NCBI RefSeq assembly: GCF_015278255.1
Contig: NZ_JADIJC010000001.1
Span: 186,001 to 250,000 of the forward strand
Direction of reading: 5' to 3'
Length of the DNA: 64,000 bases
From: Microbacterium hibisci
Lineage (GTDB): Bacteria; Actinomycetota; Actinomycetes; Actinomycetales; Microbacteriaceae
Every line of letters begins with the position of its first letter. Position 1 is the stretch's first letter. The position numbers and the translations under genes were made by a program. Under the pieces are notes generated by a model, which made no database searches, had not been told where the DNA came from, and was given only the letters and a program-made list of their open reading frames with translations. Positions 56,384-64,000 of this stretch are shown one piece after another.

Positions 56384-57034
56384 TCACGCGGGCCGCGTCG
56401 CCTCCAGGAAAGCGACGACCGCGCGCACCCGGCGGTTCTCGGTCTCGGACGAGACGATGCCGAGTTTGGTGAAGACGCTCGTGACGTGGCTCTCGACGGT
56501 GCGCTCGGTGAGCCAGAGCCGCGCGGCGATTCCGGCGTTGGTCAGCCCCTCCGCCATGAGGCCGAGCACCTCGCGCTCGCGCGGCGTGAGCGGGGCGAGC
56601 CGCCCCTCGGCGGCGCGGGCGCCCAGCAGGCGGGTGACGACTTCCGGGTCGAGCGCCGTGCCCCCGCTCCGCACGCGCTCCAGGGCATCGAGGAAGTCGT
56701 CGAAGGCCAGCACCCGGTCCTTCAGCAGATAGCCGAAGTGACCGGAGGGGATGAGCTGCAGCGCGTGGCGATACTCGAGGTGCTGAGACAGCAGCACGAT
56801 CCCCAACTCGGGTCGCTCGCTGCGGATGCGCAAGGCGGCGCGCGCCCCGTCGTCGGTGCGATCGGGCGGCATGCGGATGTCGAGCACCGCGACGTCCGGC
56901 GCCTCCTCCACTGCCAGCCGGACAGCTTCGTCGGCGTCGCCGGTCTGTCCCACCACCTCGTGACCGGCGTCGGAGAGGAGCCCCGCCAGACCTTCCCGGA
57001 AGAGCCCGGAGTCCTCGGCGATCACGACGCGCAC
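56384..57034 (-). CDS. NarL/FixJ-type response regulator
   Basis: The 216-residue protein has a receiver (RVVIAEDSGLFREGLAGLL, phospho-acceptor in VAVLDIRMPP, Lys in YLLKDRV) and a LuxR-type helix-turn-helix (LTPREREVLGLMAEGLTNAGIAARLWLTERTVESHVTSVF, read in parts). The GTG at 57034 overlaps the end of the kinase by 13 bases. The pair is a classical HK-RR operon; the divergent membrane protein at 59088 is a possible target. Confidence 0.93.
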   Translation of the reverse strand: MRVVIAEDSGLFREGLAGLLSDAGHEVVGQTGDADEAVRLAVEEAPDVAVLDIRMPPDRTDDGARAALRIRSERPELGIVLLSQHLEYRHALQLIPSGHFGYLLKDRVLAFDDFLDALERVRSGGTALDPEVVTRLLGARAAEGRLAPLTPREREVLGLMAEGLTNAGIAARLWLTERTVESHVTSVFTKLGIVSSETENRRVRAVVAFLEATRPA

Positions 57035-58929
57035 GGCAGCTCCGCCCAGAGCGTCGTGCCGCCGCCGATCGGCGAATCCACCCGCAGGGTGCCCCCGATC
57101 GCGCGGACGCGGTCGGACAGGCCTGCGAGCCCGCCGCCCGGCGTCACCGCCGCGCCGCCGCCGCCGTTGTCGATCACACGCACGTGGAGCGCGGCGGCAT
57201 CCTGCTCGACCGACACGGCCACGTCTGCGGCGTGTGCGTGCTTGACGGCGTTCGCGACGCCCTCGCTGGCGACGTAGTAGGCGGTCGTCCCCACCGTGTC
57301 GGGGATCGGCGCGCCGCGCAGATTGACCTCGACCGGGACGGCGGCGGTGCTGGACAGGTCGGCGAGCGCTGCGGGCAGACCGTCGTCCAGGCTGCTCGGG
57401 CGGAGACCGTGCGCGACGGCGCGCAGATCGGCGACGGATGCCGCGACCGCGGTGATCGCGTCGTCGAGCGCCCGATCCACGTCGAGTTCGCCTCGAACGG
57501 CGTGGCGCTGCGCGAGGCGGAGCGACATGCCCAGGCTGACCAGCCGCTGCTGCGCGCCGTCGTGGAGGTCGCGCTCGAGCCGGCGGCGTTCCTCGGTCTC
57601 GGCCCGCACGAGGCGTGCGCGGCTGCGCTCGGCGTCGCGCAGAGCGCGAGCCAGCTCGGCCCGCAGGCGCACAAGCTCGATCAGCGGCGCCGCCGCGGCG
57701 ACCACCCGCTGCGGCACAAGCTCGGCGCCGGGGCGTCCGGCGATCGTCGCGATCCGCGATCCGGCGAGCGTCACCGGCGTCACGGTGCGGTCCGTCGCGA
57801 CCGCGTCGCCGGCGAACTCGACCACCAGAGACGGGTCCCGCATCCCGCGTCGGAGGATCTCGGTCACCTGCTCGGGCGGGGTGTCTCCACGATGAACCTG
57901 CTCCAGCGCGATCCGCAGTTCGTCCACGGTCCGCGCAGTGCGGGGGAAGATGACCGCGCCGACGGCGCGCTCGAGAGGAGCACGGCCGGCGATCGTCCCG
58001 AGCACGGCGACCGCCGCGGTGGCAGCCGCGATGAGGGCCGCACCGCCCGGGATCCGCGCGCCGAGGGCGGTCGCTCCGGCAACGATGCCCACGAGCGCCA
58101 GCAGCAGGACGCACCACGACACCACGCGCACGATCCAGACGTCGGCGTCCGTCGCCGTCAGCAGCGCCGCGCCGATGCTCAACGGAATCGCCACGCAGAA
58201 CACCGCGACGGCCACCAGCACGACCTCGGCTCCGCCGAACAGGAAATATGTCACCCACAGGAACAGGAGAGCGGACGGGACGGCGAACGCGGCCACCGAC
58301 AGCCAGCGCAGCTGCCGGCGCTCAGGCCCCCGCGCACGCCGGTAGCGCAGGACCACGGAGGCGGGCGCCGCGATCAGGCACGCCAGGAACACCGGCAGAA
58401 GCGCCGGAGCGAGCACATCCGCCGGCCCCCAGACGCCCCAGGGGTGGGGCGACGCCTCCCACGGCTCGGGATAGGGAGCCGGTGCGACGATCGCGAGCAG
58501 GTCGAAAGCGACCGCGACCACGGTGATCGTCGCCGCGACGATGCGATCGAGGCGACGTTCGAGCCGGCCGGTTGGGAAGAGCAGCAGCACCCAGATCCAG
58601 GGCGCGAAGAGGAGCATCCACGCTCCTGCGCTCATCGCGACCAGGACAACGCTGGTGGGCAGTCCCGCCCGGGCGGCGCCTCGCAGGTAGGCGTCTCCCG
58701 CAACCGTGAGCACGATGGCGAGGCCCGCGGCCGCGAGGGCGATGCCGACGGCGTTGCCGGTGCGAAGCGCCACGGCCGGTCCCAGCACCAGAGCGGGGAT
58801 CGCCACCGCGAACCCGAAGATCAGCCAGGCGGCGCCATCCGCAGCCGCGGCGACGCCGGCGACGCCCAGGACGCCAAGCGGCAGGGCGGTCCCCGCGACG
58901 ATCGCGGCGACGACCCCGATCCGGTTCAC
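57022..58929 (-). CDS. NarL-type sensor histidine kinase
   Basis: The 635-residue protein has a large membrane part of about ten helices (1-330), a short coiled coil, and a HisKA_3 domain with the phospho-acceptor in ERRRLERDLHDGAQQRL, then an ATPase domain (ANAVKHAHAADVAV, VIDNGGGG, GGGLAGLSDRV). Kinases of this type often sense membrane or cell-wall stress, but no known sensor fold is recognised. GTG 58929 follows a TAGTCT box by 6 bases (leaderless). Partner response regulator overlaps its 3' end. Confidence 0.92.
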   Translation of the reverse strand: MNRIGVVAAIVAGTALPLGVLGVAGVAAAADGAAWLIFGFAVAIPALVLGPAVALRTGNAVGIALAAAGLAIVLTVAGDAYLRGAARAGLPTSVVLVAMSAGAWMLLFAPWIWVLLLFPTGRLERRLDRIVAATITVVAVAFDLLAIVAPAPYPEPWEASPHPWGVWGPADVLAPALLPVFLACLIAAPASVVLRYRRARGPERRQLRWLSVAAFAVPSALLFLWVTYFLFGGAEVVLVAVAVFCVAIPLSIGAALLTATDADVWIVRVVSWCVLLLALVGIVAGATALGARIPGGAALIAAATAAVAVLGTIAGRAPLERAVGAVIFPRTARTVDELRIALEQVHRGDTPPEQVTEILRRGMRDPSLVVEFAGDAVATDRTVTPVTLAGSRIATIAGRPGAELVPQRVVAAAAPLIELVRLRAELARALRDAERSRARLVRAETEERRRLERDLHDGAQQRLVSLGMSLRLAQRHAVRGELDVDRALDDAITAVAASVADLRAVAHGLRPSSLDDGLPAALADLSSTAAVPVEVNLRGAPIPDTVGTTAYYVASEGVANAVKHAHAADVAVSVEQDAAALHVRVIDNGGGGAAVTPGGGLAGLSDRVRAIGGTLRVDSPIGGGTTLWAELPCAS

Positions 58930-58935
58930 GCGACC

Positions 58936-58941
58936 AGACTA
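58936..58941 (-). promoter_or_regulatory. -10 box of the leaderless NarL-type kinase operon
   Basis: TAGTCT on the minus strand, 6 bases before the GTG at 58929. Confidence 0.5.
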
Positions 58942-59087
58942 GGACCGCGTGGCCGCCGCCGATATCGCGGAAAACCCGCATTCGATCGTGTGGTCGACCT
59001 CGATGACCCGCCCGGCAGGCGAGTGGGAGATTCGATGCGTCGCACCGGGAGGTCCGGTCGGCGGGATGGTCGGAGAGGGGTTTCGGC

Positions 59088-59846
59088 GTGAGCGCTTCAA
59101 CCGCAGCGGACACGGCTGCTGTCAGAGTCCGGCAGATCGAGCGGAGGGGTCGCGGGTGGCGCCGGGGATGGCGTTGGATCACCGTCGTCGCCCTGCCGAT
59201 CGGGCCGCTCTCGATCACCGTGCTGAGAGGGGTCCTGCCGTACTGGACGGACGACGACCCCCGGGCGATCGCACAGGCGGTGATCGACAATCCCGCCCTG
59301 ATGACCGTGATCGGCTGGCCCAGCCTCGTCGGCCTGCCGTCGATGCTGCTCGGCGTCCTCGCCATCGGGTTCGTCTCGCGGAGAGGGGCGCCGCTGCTGG
59401 CGACGCTCGGCGCCGGGATCACTTTTCTGGCGTTTTCGAACTGGACGGCGGGTGGCAATCCCGACCTTCTCGCGCTGACGATGGGGCAGCAGGGCTACAG
59501 CGTCGATGAGATCGTCGCGCTGTCGACCGCGATGTCCGAGTCCGGCATCGCCGCGGCCACGGGCGGCTTCTGGGTCGTCGGCCACATCGTCGGGATGATC
59601 CTGCTGGGCGTCGGCCTGGGGAGGGCGCGCATCGTCAACTGGTGGATCGCGGGGGCCCTCATCGTGTCGCAGCCAATTCATCTGGTCGCCGCGATCATCA
59701 TCCCGTCGCGCCTGCTCGACGTCACACTGGGCTGGGGGCTGACGACGCTGGCGTTCACCGTCGTCGCGATCGTGATCGCCCGCATGCCCGACCAGGAGTG
59801 GGATCCGTGGCCTGGGGAGGCGGAACCCACGGCGAAGGCCGTCTAG
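59088..59846 (+). CDS. Membrane protein of unknown function divergent from a two-component system
   Basis: A 252-residue protein with a basic N-terminal part (VRQIERRGRGWRRGWRW) and about six hydrophobic helices from residue 31 on; the end is acidic and Pro/Trp-containing. It resembles DUF4386-like membrane proteins in layout, but I would not assign it. GTG start at 59088 with a purine-rich GGAGAGGGG some bases upstream. Its position opposite the kinase operon suggests regulation by that system. Confidence 0.7.
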   Translation: MSASTAADTAAVRVRQIERRGRGWRRGWRWITVVALPIGPLSITVLRGVLPYWTDDDPRAIAQAVIDNPALMTVIGWPSLVGLPSMLLGVLAIGFVSRRGAPLLATLGAGITFLAFSNWTAGGNPDLLALTMGQQGYSVDEIVALSTAMSESGIAAATGGFWVVGHIVGMILLGVGLGRARIVNWWIAGALIVSQPIHLVAAIIIPSRLLDVTLGWGLTTLAFTVVAIVIARMPDQEWDPWPGEAEPTAKAV

Positions 59847-59887
59847 GGGAGCGGCTGGGACGCTCGGGTTCTGGGGCCGGAGCAGAG

Positions 59888-59919
59888 CGAGGCGGCACGC
59901 GCGATCGCGTGCCGCCTCG
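59888..59919. terminator. Bidirectional terminator, perfect 14-bp stem
   Basis: CGAGGCGGCACGCG, loop CGAT, exact complement, between two convergent genes. No T run. Confidence 0.7.
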
Positions 59920-59933
59920 TGGAGCAGGTGCGC

Positions 59934-60419
59934 TCAGCGGGTGGCGTCGGGGCGCTCGCCCGAGGCCGCGGAAGGAGCGGGGCGGTCGCTCGGAACCTCG
60001 ATGTCGGGGCTCTCCGCCTGCACGGACTCGTCCGCAGCGGGCGCAGCGACGGCGGGTGCAGCGGCAGCGGCGGCAGGCGCGGGAGCGACCTGCGGCTCGG
60101 CCGCGGTCTCGGCCTCGGAGTTCCAGTCGATGGGCTCGACGACCTCGACCGGCGGGTGCGGGCGCAGCGTCGACAGCGCGGCGACGGCCAGGGTCAGCAG
60201 GACGCCGATGATGCCGGCGCCGATCAGGATGGAGCCGAGCTGCGCGATCGACTGGCCGACGTACACGTCGACACCGGTGGCGGAGCCGTCGGTCAGCGTC
60301 GTCGTCATCGATCCGAGCTTGTCGGTGGTGATGTACCAGCCGCCGGCGATCGTCGCGAGCGAGACGACGAGGAGGCCCCAGAACGGGATGCTGCTGATGA
60401 GACGGGGACGGGTGGGCAT
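59934..60419 (-). CDS. Small two-helix membrane protein with Ala/Pro/Glu-rich tail
   Basis: The 161-residue product has two hydrophobic helices (about 8-28, IPFWGLLVVSLATIAGGWYI, and about 58-82, IGAGIIGVLLTLAVAALS) with a small extracytoplasmic loop, and a low-complexity cytosolic tail rich in Ala, Pro, Glu and Asp (about 90-161). The ATG at 60419 is chosen because a GAGGAG ribosome site lies before it; the frame runs on to 60497 without family sequence. Location beside ctaA suggests a link to respiration, but this is a guess. Confidence 0.72.
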   Translation of the reverse strand: MPTRPRLISSIPFWGLLVVSLATIAGGWYITTDKLGSMTTTLTDGSATGVDVYVGQSIAQLGSILIGAGIIGVLLTLAVAALSTLRPHPPVEVVEPIDWNSEAETAAEPQVAPAPAAAAAAPAVAAPAADESVQAESPDIEVPSDRPAPSAASGERPDATR

Positions 60420-60512
60420 GTGTCGATCACTCCTCGGGATGCGCGACCCGTGTGGCCGCGGCATCCCACCCTCCCAAAGGAGTCCGTGCGGCCGCAATCC
60501 GGTCGCTATGGA

Positions 60513-61487
60513 TCAGCTGTGTGCGGTGGCGTCCGCCGCGGCCGCGACGGGAGCCTTCAGCTGCAGCACGACCGTCGTCATCGTCGCGGCTGCCAGCGCG
60601 GCGAGCACCATGTGCACGCCGACCGCGAACTCGGGAAGTCCGTTGCGGGCCTGGTACAGACCGACGGCGATCTGCACGAACTCGACGGCGAGCAGGATGA
60701 GCGTCCAGCGCAGCAGGGCCGGCGCCGCCTCGCGCGCGCGCCAGCCGGCGTAGACCAGGGCGAGCGTGAGCGCGAAGAGCGCGTAGCCGGGCCACGCGTG
60801 CACGTGCTCGAGCACCTCGGCGTTGAAGCCGTTGCGCCCGGCGTCGGCGTCACCCGAGTGCGGGCCGGCGCCGGTCGTCAGCACGCCGAAGGCGATCGTC
60901 AGGGCCATCGCGAGGCTCGTGACGTGCACGAGCACCGCGTGCCGGCGGGGCACCAGGAGCGCACGCGGTCCGGCCGGTTGCGACATCCGCACCAGGAATG
61001 CGGCCGTGACGCAGACGAGCGCCAGCGACGAGACGTAGTGGAACCCGACGATGAAGGGGTTGAGCCCGGTGAGCACCGTGATGCCGCCGACGATCGCCTG
61101 GGCGGCGACGCCGCCCACCACGACGACCGACAGGACGTAGAGGTCGCGCCGCTCGCGGCGGATCTTCAGCACGAGGATCCAGACCGCCAGCGCGATGAGG
61201 CCGACGACGCCCGTCATCAGCCGGTTGCCGAACTCGATGAGCGAGTGGATGCCCTCGTCGATGCCCGGGGTCGGCACGAGCGATTCCGGCGTGCACATCG
61301 GCCAGGTCGGGCATCCGAGCCCCGACCCGGTCAGGCGCACCGCGCCGCCGGTGCCGATGATGGTCACCTCGGCGATGAACGACAGCCACGCGAAGACGCG
61401 GATCCGCTTGTCGACGTGGTCGGGGAGCCACCGCCAGATGCGCTGGCCGAGTCCCGGGGCCGTGGTCGTGGTCTGCTGCGCGGACAT
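60513..61487 (-). CDS. ctaA: Heme A synthase CtaA (COX15 family)
   Basis: Converts heme O to heme A for the aa3 oxidase. The 324-residue membrane protein has about eight helices, the Cys pair motif GLGCPTWPMC near the N-terminal loop, the heme-ligand region IHSLIEFGNRL and FHYVSSLAL, and VHAWPGYALF plus VGVHMVLA. The His residues in these segments are the usual heme ligands. ATG at 61487. With ctaB it supplies the oxidase whose subunit III is encoded at 3331. Confidence 0.95.
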   Translation of the reverse strand: MSAQQTTTTAPGLGQRIWRWLPDHVDKRIRVFAWLSFIAEVTIIGTGGAVRLTGSGLGCPTWPMCTPESLVPTPGIDEGIHSLIEFGNRLMTGVVGLIALAVWILVLKIRRERRDLYVLSVVVVGGVAAQAIVGGITVLTGLNPFIVGFHYVSSLALVCVTAAFLVRMSQPAGPRALLVPRRHAVLVHVTSLAMALTIAFGVLTTGAGPHSGDADAGRNGFNAEVLEHVHAWPGYALFALTLALVYAGWRAREAAPALLRWTLILLAVEFVQIAVGLYQARNGLPEFAVGVHMVLAALAAATMTTVVLQLKAPVAAAADATAHS

Positions 61488-61696
61488 GCTGCTCGTCGCT
61501 TCCTGGGAGAGGCCCCGCGCGCCGCGCCGATCGACGCGTCACTGCCCTGGCGGGAAAGTCACGGCGCGGCCGGGTGGGGGCGGAACCTGTAGAATCGAGG
61601 GGTCGGGCGCGTGCACTGAGCGAGTCGCATCAGGGCGCCGCGCACCACTGACAGTCTAGGCGCGATGGTCGGCGCCGCTTGAGAGGGCCCGAGAAG

Positions 61697-61740
61697 CGGC
61701 ATCCCCCCTCCGGTATCTCCACCGGAGAGAACGGATGCCG
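61697..61740 (+). promoter_or_regulatory. Nested hairpin in the sufB leader
   Basis: Outer arms CGGCATCC (61697-61704) and GGATGCCG (61733-61740), inner arms CTCCGGT and ACCGGAG around ATCTCC. It ends 41 bases before the sufB start. The 293-base region 61488-61780 holds no other gene; sufR, often found before sufB in actinobacteria, is not here. Confidence 0.5.
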
Positions 61741-61780
61741 GGACGGATGACACCGCCAGGGCCCGGAGGAGAACGTGACG

Positions 61781-63199
61781 ATGTCTGATGTGCTGATCGA
61801 TCGCCCGGAGCTGGAAGGCCTGGGTGTCTACGAGTTCGGCTGGCACGACGCCGACGCCGCCGGGGCGAGCGCGCGCCGGGGCCTGAGTGACGCGGTGGTC
61901 CGCGACATCTCGGCGCTCAAGGCCGAGCCGGAGTGGATGCTGAAAACCCGCCTCAAGGGTCTGCAGCTGTTCGACCGCAAGCCCATGCCCACGTGGGGGG
62001 CGGACCTGTCGGAGATCGACTTCGACAACATCAAGTACTTCGTGCGCTCCACCGAGAAGCAGGCGCAGTCGTGGGAGGACCTCCCCGAGGACATCCGCAA
62101 CACGTACGAGAAGCTCGGCATCCCCGAGGCCGAGCGGGCGCGTCTGGTCGCCGGCGTCGCGGCGCAGTACGAGTCCGAAGTGGTCTACCACCAGATCAAC
62201 GAGGAGCTCGAGCGCCAGGGCGTCATCTTCATGGACACCGACACGGCGCTGCGCGAGCACCCCGAGTTCTTCGAGGAGTACTTCGGCACCGTGATCCCCG
62301 CCGGCGACAACAAGTTCGCCGCGCTCAACACGGCGGTGTGGTCGGGCGGCTCGTTCGTCTACGTTCCGCCGGGCGTGCACGTCGAGATCCCGCTGCAGGC
62401 GTACTTCCGGATCAACACCGAGAACATGGGCCAGTTCGAGCGGACGCTGATCATCGCCGACGAGGGCTCGTACGTGCACTACATCGAAGGCTGCACGGCT
62501 CCCATCTACAAGTCCGACTCGCTGCACTCGGCGGTCGTCGAGATCATCGTGAAGAAGAACGCGCGCGTGCGCTACACGACCATCCAGAACTGGTCGAACA
62601 ACGTCTACAACCTCGTCACCAAGCGCGCCGTCGCCCACGAGGGCGCGACGATGGAGTGGATCGACGGCAACATCGGCTCGAAGGTCACGATGAAGTACCC
62701 GTCGATCTTCCTGATGGGGGAGCGCGCCAAGGGCGAGACCCTGTCGGTCGCGTTCGCCGGACCGGGCCAGCACCAGGACGCCGGCGCGAAGATGATCCAC
62801 ATGGCGCCGTACACGCAGTCGTCGATCGTCTCGAAGTCGATCGCCCGCGGCGGCGGCCGCGCCGGCTACCGCGGCGAGGTGCGCGTCGACGCCAACGCGC
62901 ACCACTCGGCCAACACTGTCCGCTGCGACGCGCTGCTGGTCGACACGATCTCGCGCTCCGACACGTACCCCGCGATCGACATCCGGGTCGACGACGTGCA
63001 GCTCGGCCACGAGGCCACGGTCTCGAAGGTCAGCGAGGAGCAGCTGTTCTACCTGATGAGCCGCGGTCTGCCCGAAGACGAGGCCATGGCCATGATCGTG
63101 CGCGGGTTCATCGAGCCCATCGCGCGGGAGCTGCCCATGGAGTACGCGCTCGAACTCAACAAGCTCATCGAGATGGGCATGGAAGGATCCGTCGGCTAG
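61781..63199 (+). CDS. sufB: Fe-S cluster assembly protein SufB
   Basis: Scaffold subunit of the SufBC2D complex that builds iron-sulfur clusters. The 472-residue product starts [15 protein letters not shown] and has the typical beta-helix core ([53 protein letters not shown]) and the C-terminal [26 protein letters not shown] (shown in parts). No intein is present, unlike mycobacterial SufB. The ATG at 61781 is preferred over the GTG at 61775; the ribosome site GGAGGA lies 9 bases upstream. The stop directly abuts sufD. Confidence 0.97.
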   Translation: MSDVLIDRPELEGLGVYEFGWHDADAAGASARRGLSDAVVRDISALKAEPEWMLKTRLKGLQLFDRKPMPTWGADLSEIDFDNIKYFVRSTEKQAQSWEDLPEDIRNTYEKLGIPEAERARLVAGVAAQYESEVVYHQINEELERQGVIFMDTDTALREHPEFFEEYFGTVIPAGDNKFAALNTAVWSGGSFVYVPPGVHVEIPLQAYFRINTENMGQFERTLIIADEGSYVHYIEGCTAPIYKSDSLHSAVVEIIVKKNARVRYTTIQNWSNNVYNLVTKRAVAHEGATMEWIDGNIGSKVTMKYPSIFLMGERAKGETLSVAFAGPGQHQDAGAKMIHMAPYTQSSIVSKSIARGGGRAGYRGEVRVDANAHHSANTVRCDALLVDTISRSDTYPAIDIRVDDVQLGHEATVSKVSEEQLFYLMSRGLPEDEAMAMIVRGFIEPIARELPMEYALELNKLIEMGMEGSVG

Positions 63200-64000
63200 A
63201 TGAGCCCCACCACCGAGGCCCCCACCATTCCCGGCGCGAAGGGCCACTCCGATGGCGCCGGTGCGTTCGTGCCCGTGCAGACCCGCTCCGAGCGGCCCTG
63301 GTCGTTCGACCCCGCCGCTTTCGAGGCGCCGACGGGCCGCGAGGTCAACTGGAAGCACACCCCGACGCCCAAGCTCCAGCCGCTCTTCGTCGACGAGGCC
63401 GGTCCCCACGGCGTGATCGAGGTCGACGTGCAGGCTCCCGACACCCTGGTGCAGGAGCGACTGCTCGCCGGCACCGCGCCGCGCGGCGAGGTGTTCCGCC
63501 CCGAGGACCTGCCCAGCGCCATCGCCTGGAAGCAGGAGACCGAGGCGCCGCTGCTGCGCATCCCCGCCGGCGCCGAGTATCGCGAGCCGATCCTGGTGTC
63601 GCTCAAGGGCACCGGCGGCCTCGCCCACGCGCACGTGGTCGTCGAGGCGCAGGCCAACTCGCACGCGACCGTCGTGTTCCGCCACACCGGCACCGCGAGC
63701 CACGCGCAGAACGTCGAGATCATCGTGCGCGACGGCGCCCACCTCACCCTCGTCTCTGTGCAGGAGTGGGACGACGACGCCGTGCACGCGTCGTCGCACC
63801 AGGCGCGCGTCGAGCGCGATGCAACCCTGCGCCACGTGGTCGTCAGCTTCGGCGGCGGCGTCGTTCGGGTCAACCCCAGCGTCGAGCTGGCGGGCACCGG
63901 CTCGCGCGCCGAACTGTACGGGCTCAGCTACTCCGACTCGGGTCAGCACCTCGAGAGCCAGGTGTACCTGCACCACAAGGGCGCCGAGACGTCGGGCGAC
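63200..64000 (+). CDS. sufD: Fe-S cluster assembly protein SufD (3' end beyond window)
   Basis: Partner of SufB in the SufBC2D complex. The visible 267 residues begin MSPTTEAPTIPGAKGHSDG right after the SufB stop (TAGATG) and include PWSFDPAAFEAPTGREVNWKHTP (in parts), VNPSVELAGTGSRAELYGL and the start of the beta-helix (HLESQVYLHHKGAETSGD). The frame is open to the window edge and the C-terminus is cut. Same operon as sufB; the usual next genes (sufC, sufS, sufU) would follow. Confidence 0.95.
   Translation, partial: MSPTTEAPTIPGAKGHSDGAGAFVPVQTRSERPWSFDPAAFEAPTGREVNWKHTPTPKLQPLFVDEAGPHGVIEVDVQAPDTLVQERLLAGTAPRGEVFRPEDLPSAIAWKQETEAPLLRIPAGAEYREPILVSLKGTGGLAHAHVVVEAQANSHATVVFRHTGTASHAQNVEIIVRDGAHLTLVSVQEWDDDAVHASSHQARVERDATLRHVVVSFGGGVVRVNPSVELAGTGSRAELYGLSYSDSGQHLESQVYLHHKGAETSGD

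Noticed and set aside
61781..63199. Intein in SufB
   Set aside because: The frame runs through all SufB motifs without an insertion at 472 residues.
61559..63976. An open frame of 805 codons on the minus strand
   Set aside because: Antisense to sufB and sufD, both well conserved.

Overview
The window looks like a chromosome segment of a high-GC Gram-positive actinobacterium, most likely Microbacterium or a close relative in the Microbacteriaceae. The grounds are a base composition near 70% GC, an actinobacterial qcrCAB-ctaE respiratory module, RbpA, WhiA and OpcA, the rpsA-coaE-uvrB-uvrA-uvrC-rapZ-whiA core order, and many genes that start 6-7 bases after a TANNNT -10 box (leaderless transcripts). 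No rRNA, tRNA, CRISPR array, insertion sequence or prophage was seen. The assignment rests on gene order and family recognition only.

Layout. 1-3975 (minus): ctaE-qcrC-qcrA-qcrB, the end of the aerobic respiratory chain, with qcrB cut by the window edge. 4163-7805: trpD, a small membrane protein, a PHP phosphoesterase and a 5'-3' exonuclease. 7990-12378: a tightly overlapping four-gene operon for a nonulosonic (sialic-like) acid: putative sialyltransferase, CMP-nonulosonate synthetase fused to a HAD phosphatase, NeuB-type synthase, and a DUF6716-like putative glycosyltransferase. 12297-17133: secreted and lipoprotein genes, a DksA/TraR zinc-finger protein, a YchJ-like protein, a PEP-mutase-family enzyme and a flavoprotein monooxygenase. 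17139-23250: a TetR/VOC divergon, an APC permease, small membrane proteins, an NAD(P)-binding protein, DUF503, an alcohol dehydrogenase and a PH-domain protein.

23520-42197 is a conserved core: rpsA, coaE, uvrB, uvrA, uvrC, rapZ and whiA. Accessory genes sit inside it: a GIY-YIG protein, two paralogous Gly-rich proteins, a signalling module of histidine kinase, degenerate GGDEF protein and response regulator, and an OhrR-like regulator facing a small Cys protein. 42351-55091 is central carbon metabolism: sodA, gap-pgk-tpiA, secG-rbpA, then a minus-strand pentose-phosphate operon tkt-tal-pgi-zwf-opcA-pgl. 55433-61487 holds the heme A genes ctaB and ctaA around a NarL-type two-component system. 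61781 to the end begins the SUF iron-sulfur operon (sufB, partial sufD).

How they connect. ctaA/ctaB make heme A for the oxidase that contains CtaE, next to the bc1 complex. The glycolytic and pentose-phosphate genes form one metabolic block. uvrA, uvrB and the GIY-YIG gene share one promoter design, TGTCGG-N10-TANNNT-N6-GTG, which matches the RecA-independent (PafBC-type) DNA-damage promoter. This suggests a small damage regulon that includes the uncharacterised GIY-YIG protein and perhaps the exonuclease. The nonulosonate operon and this regulon are the two most interesting systems here.
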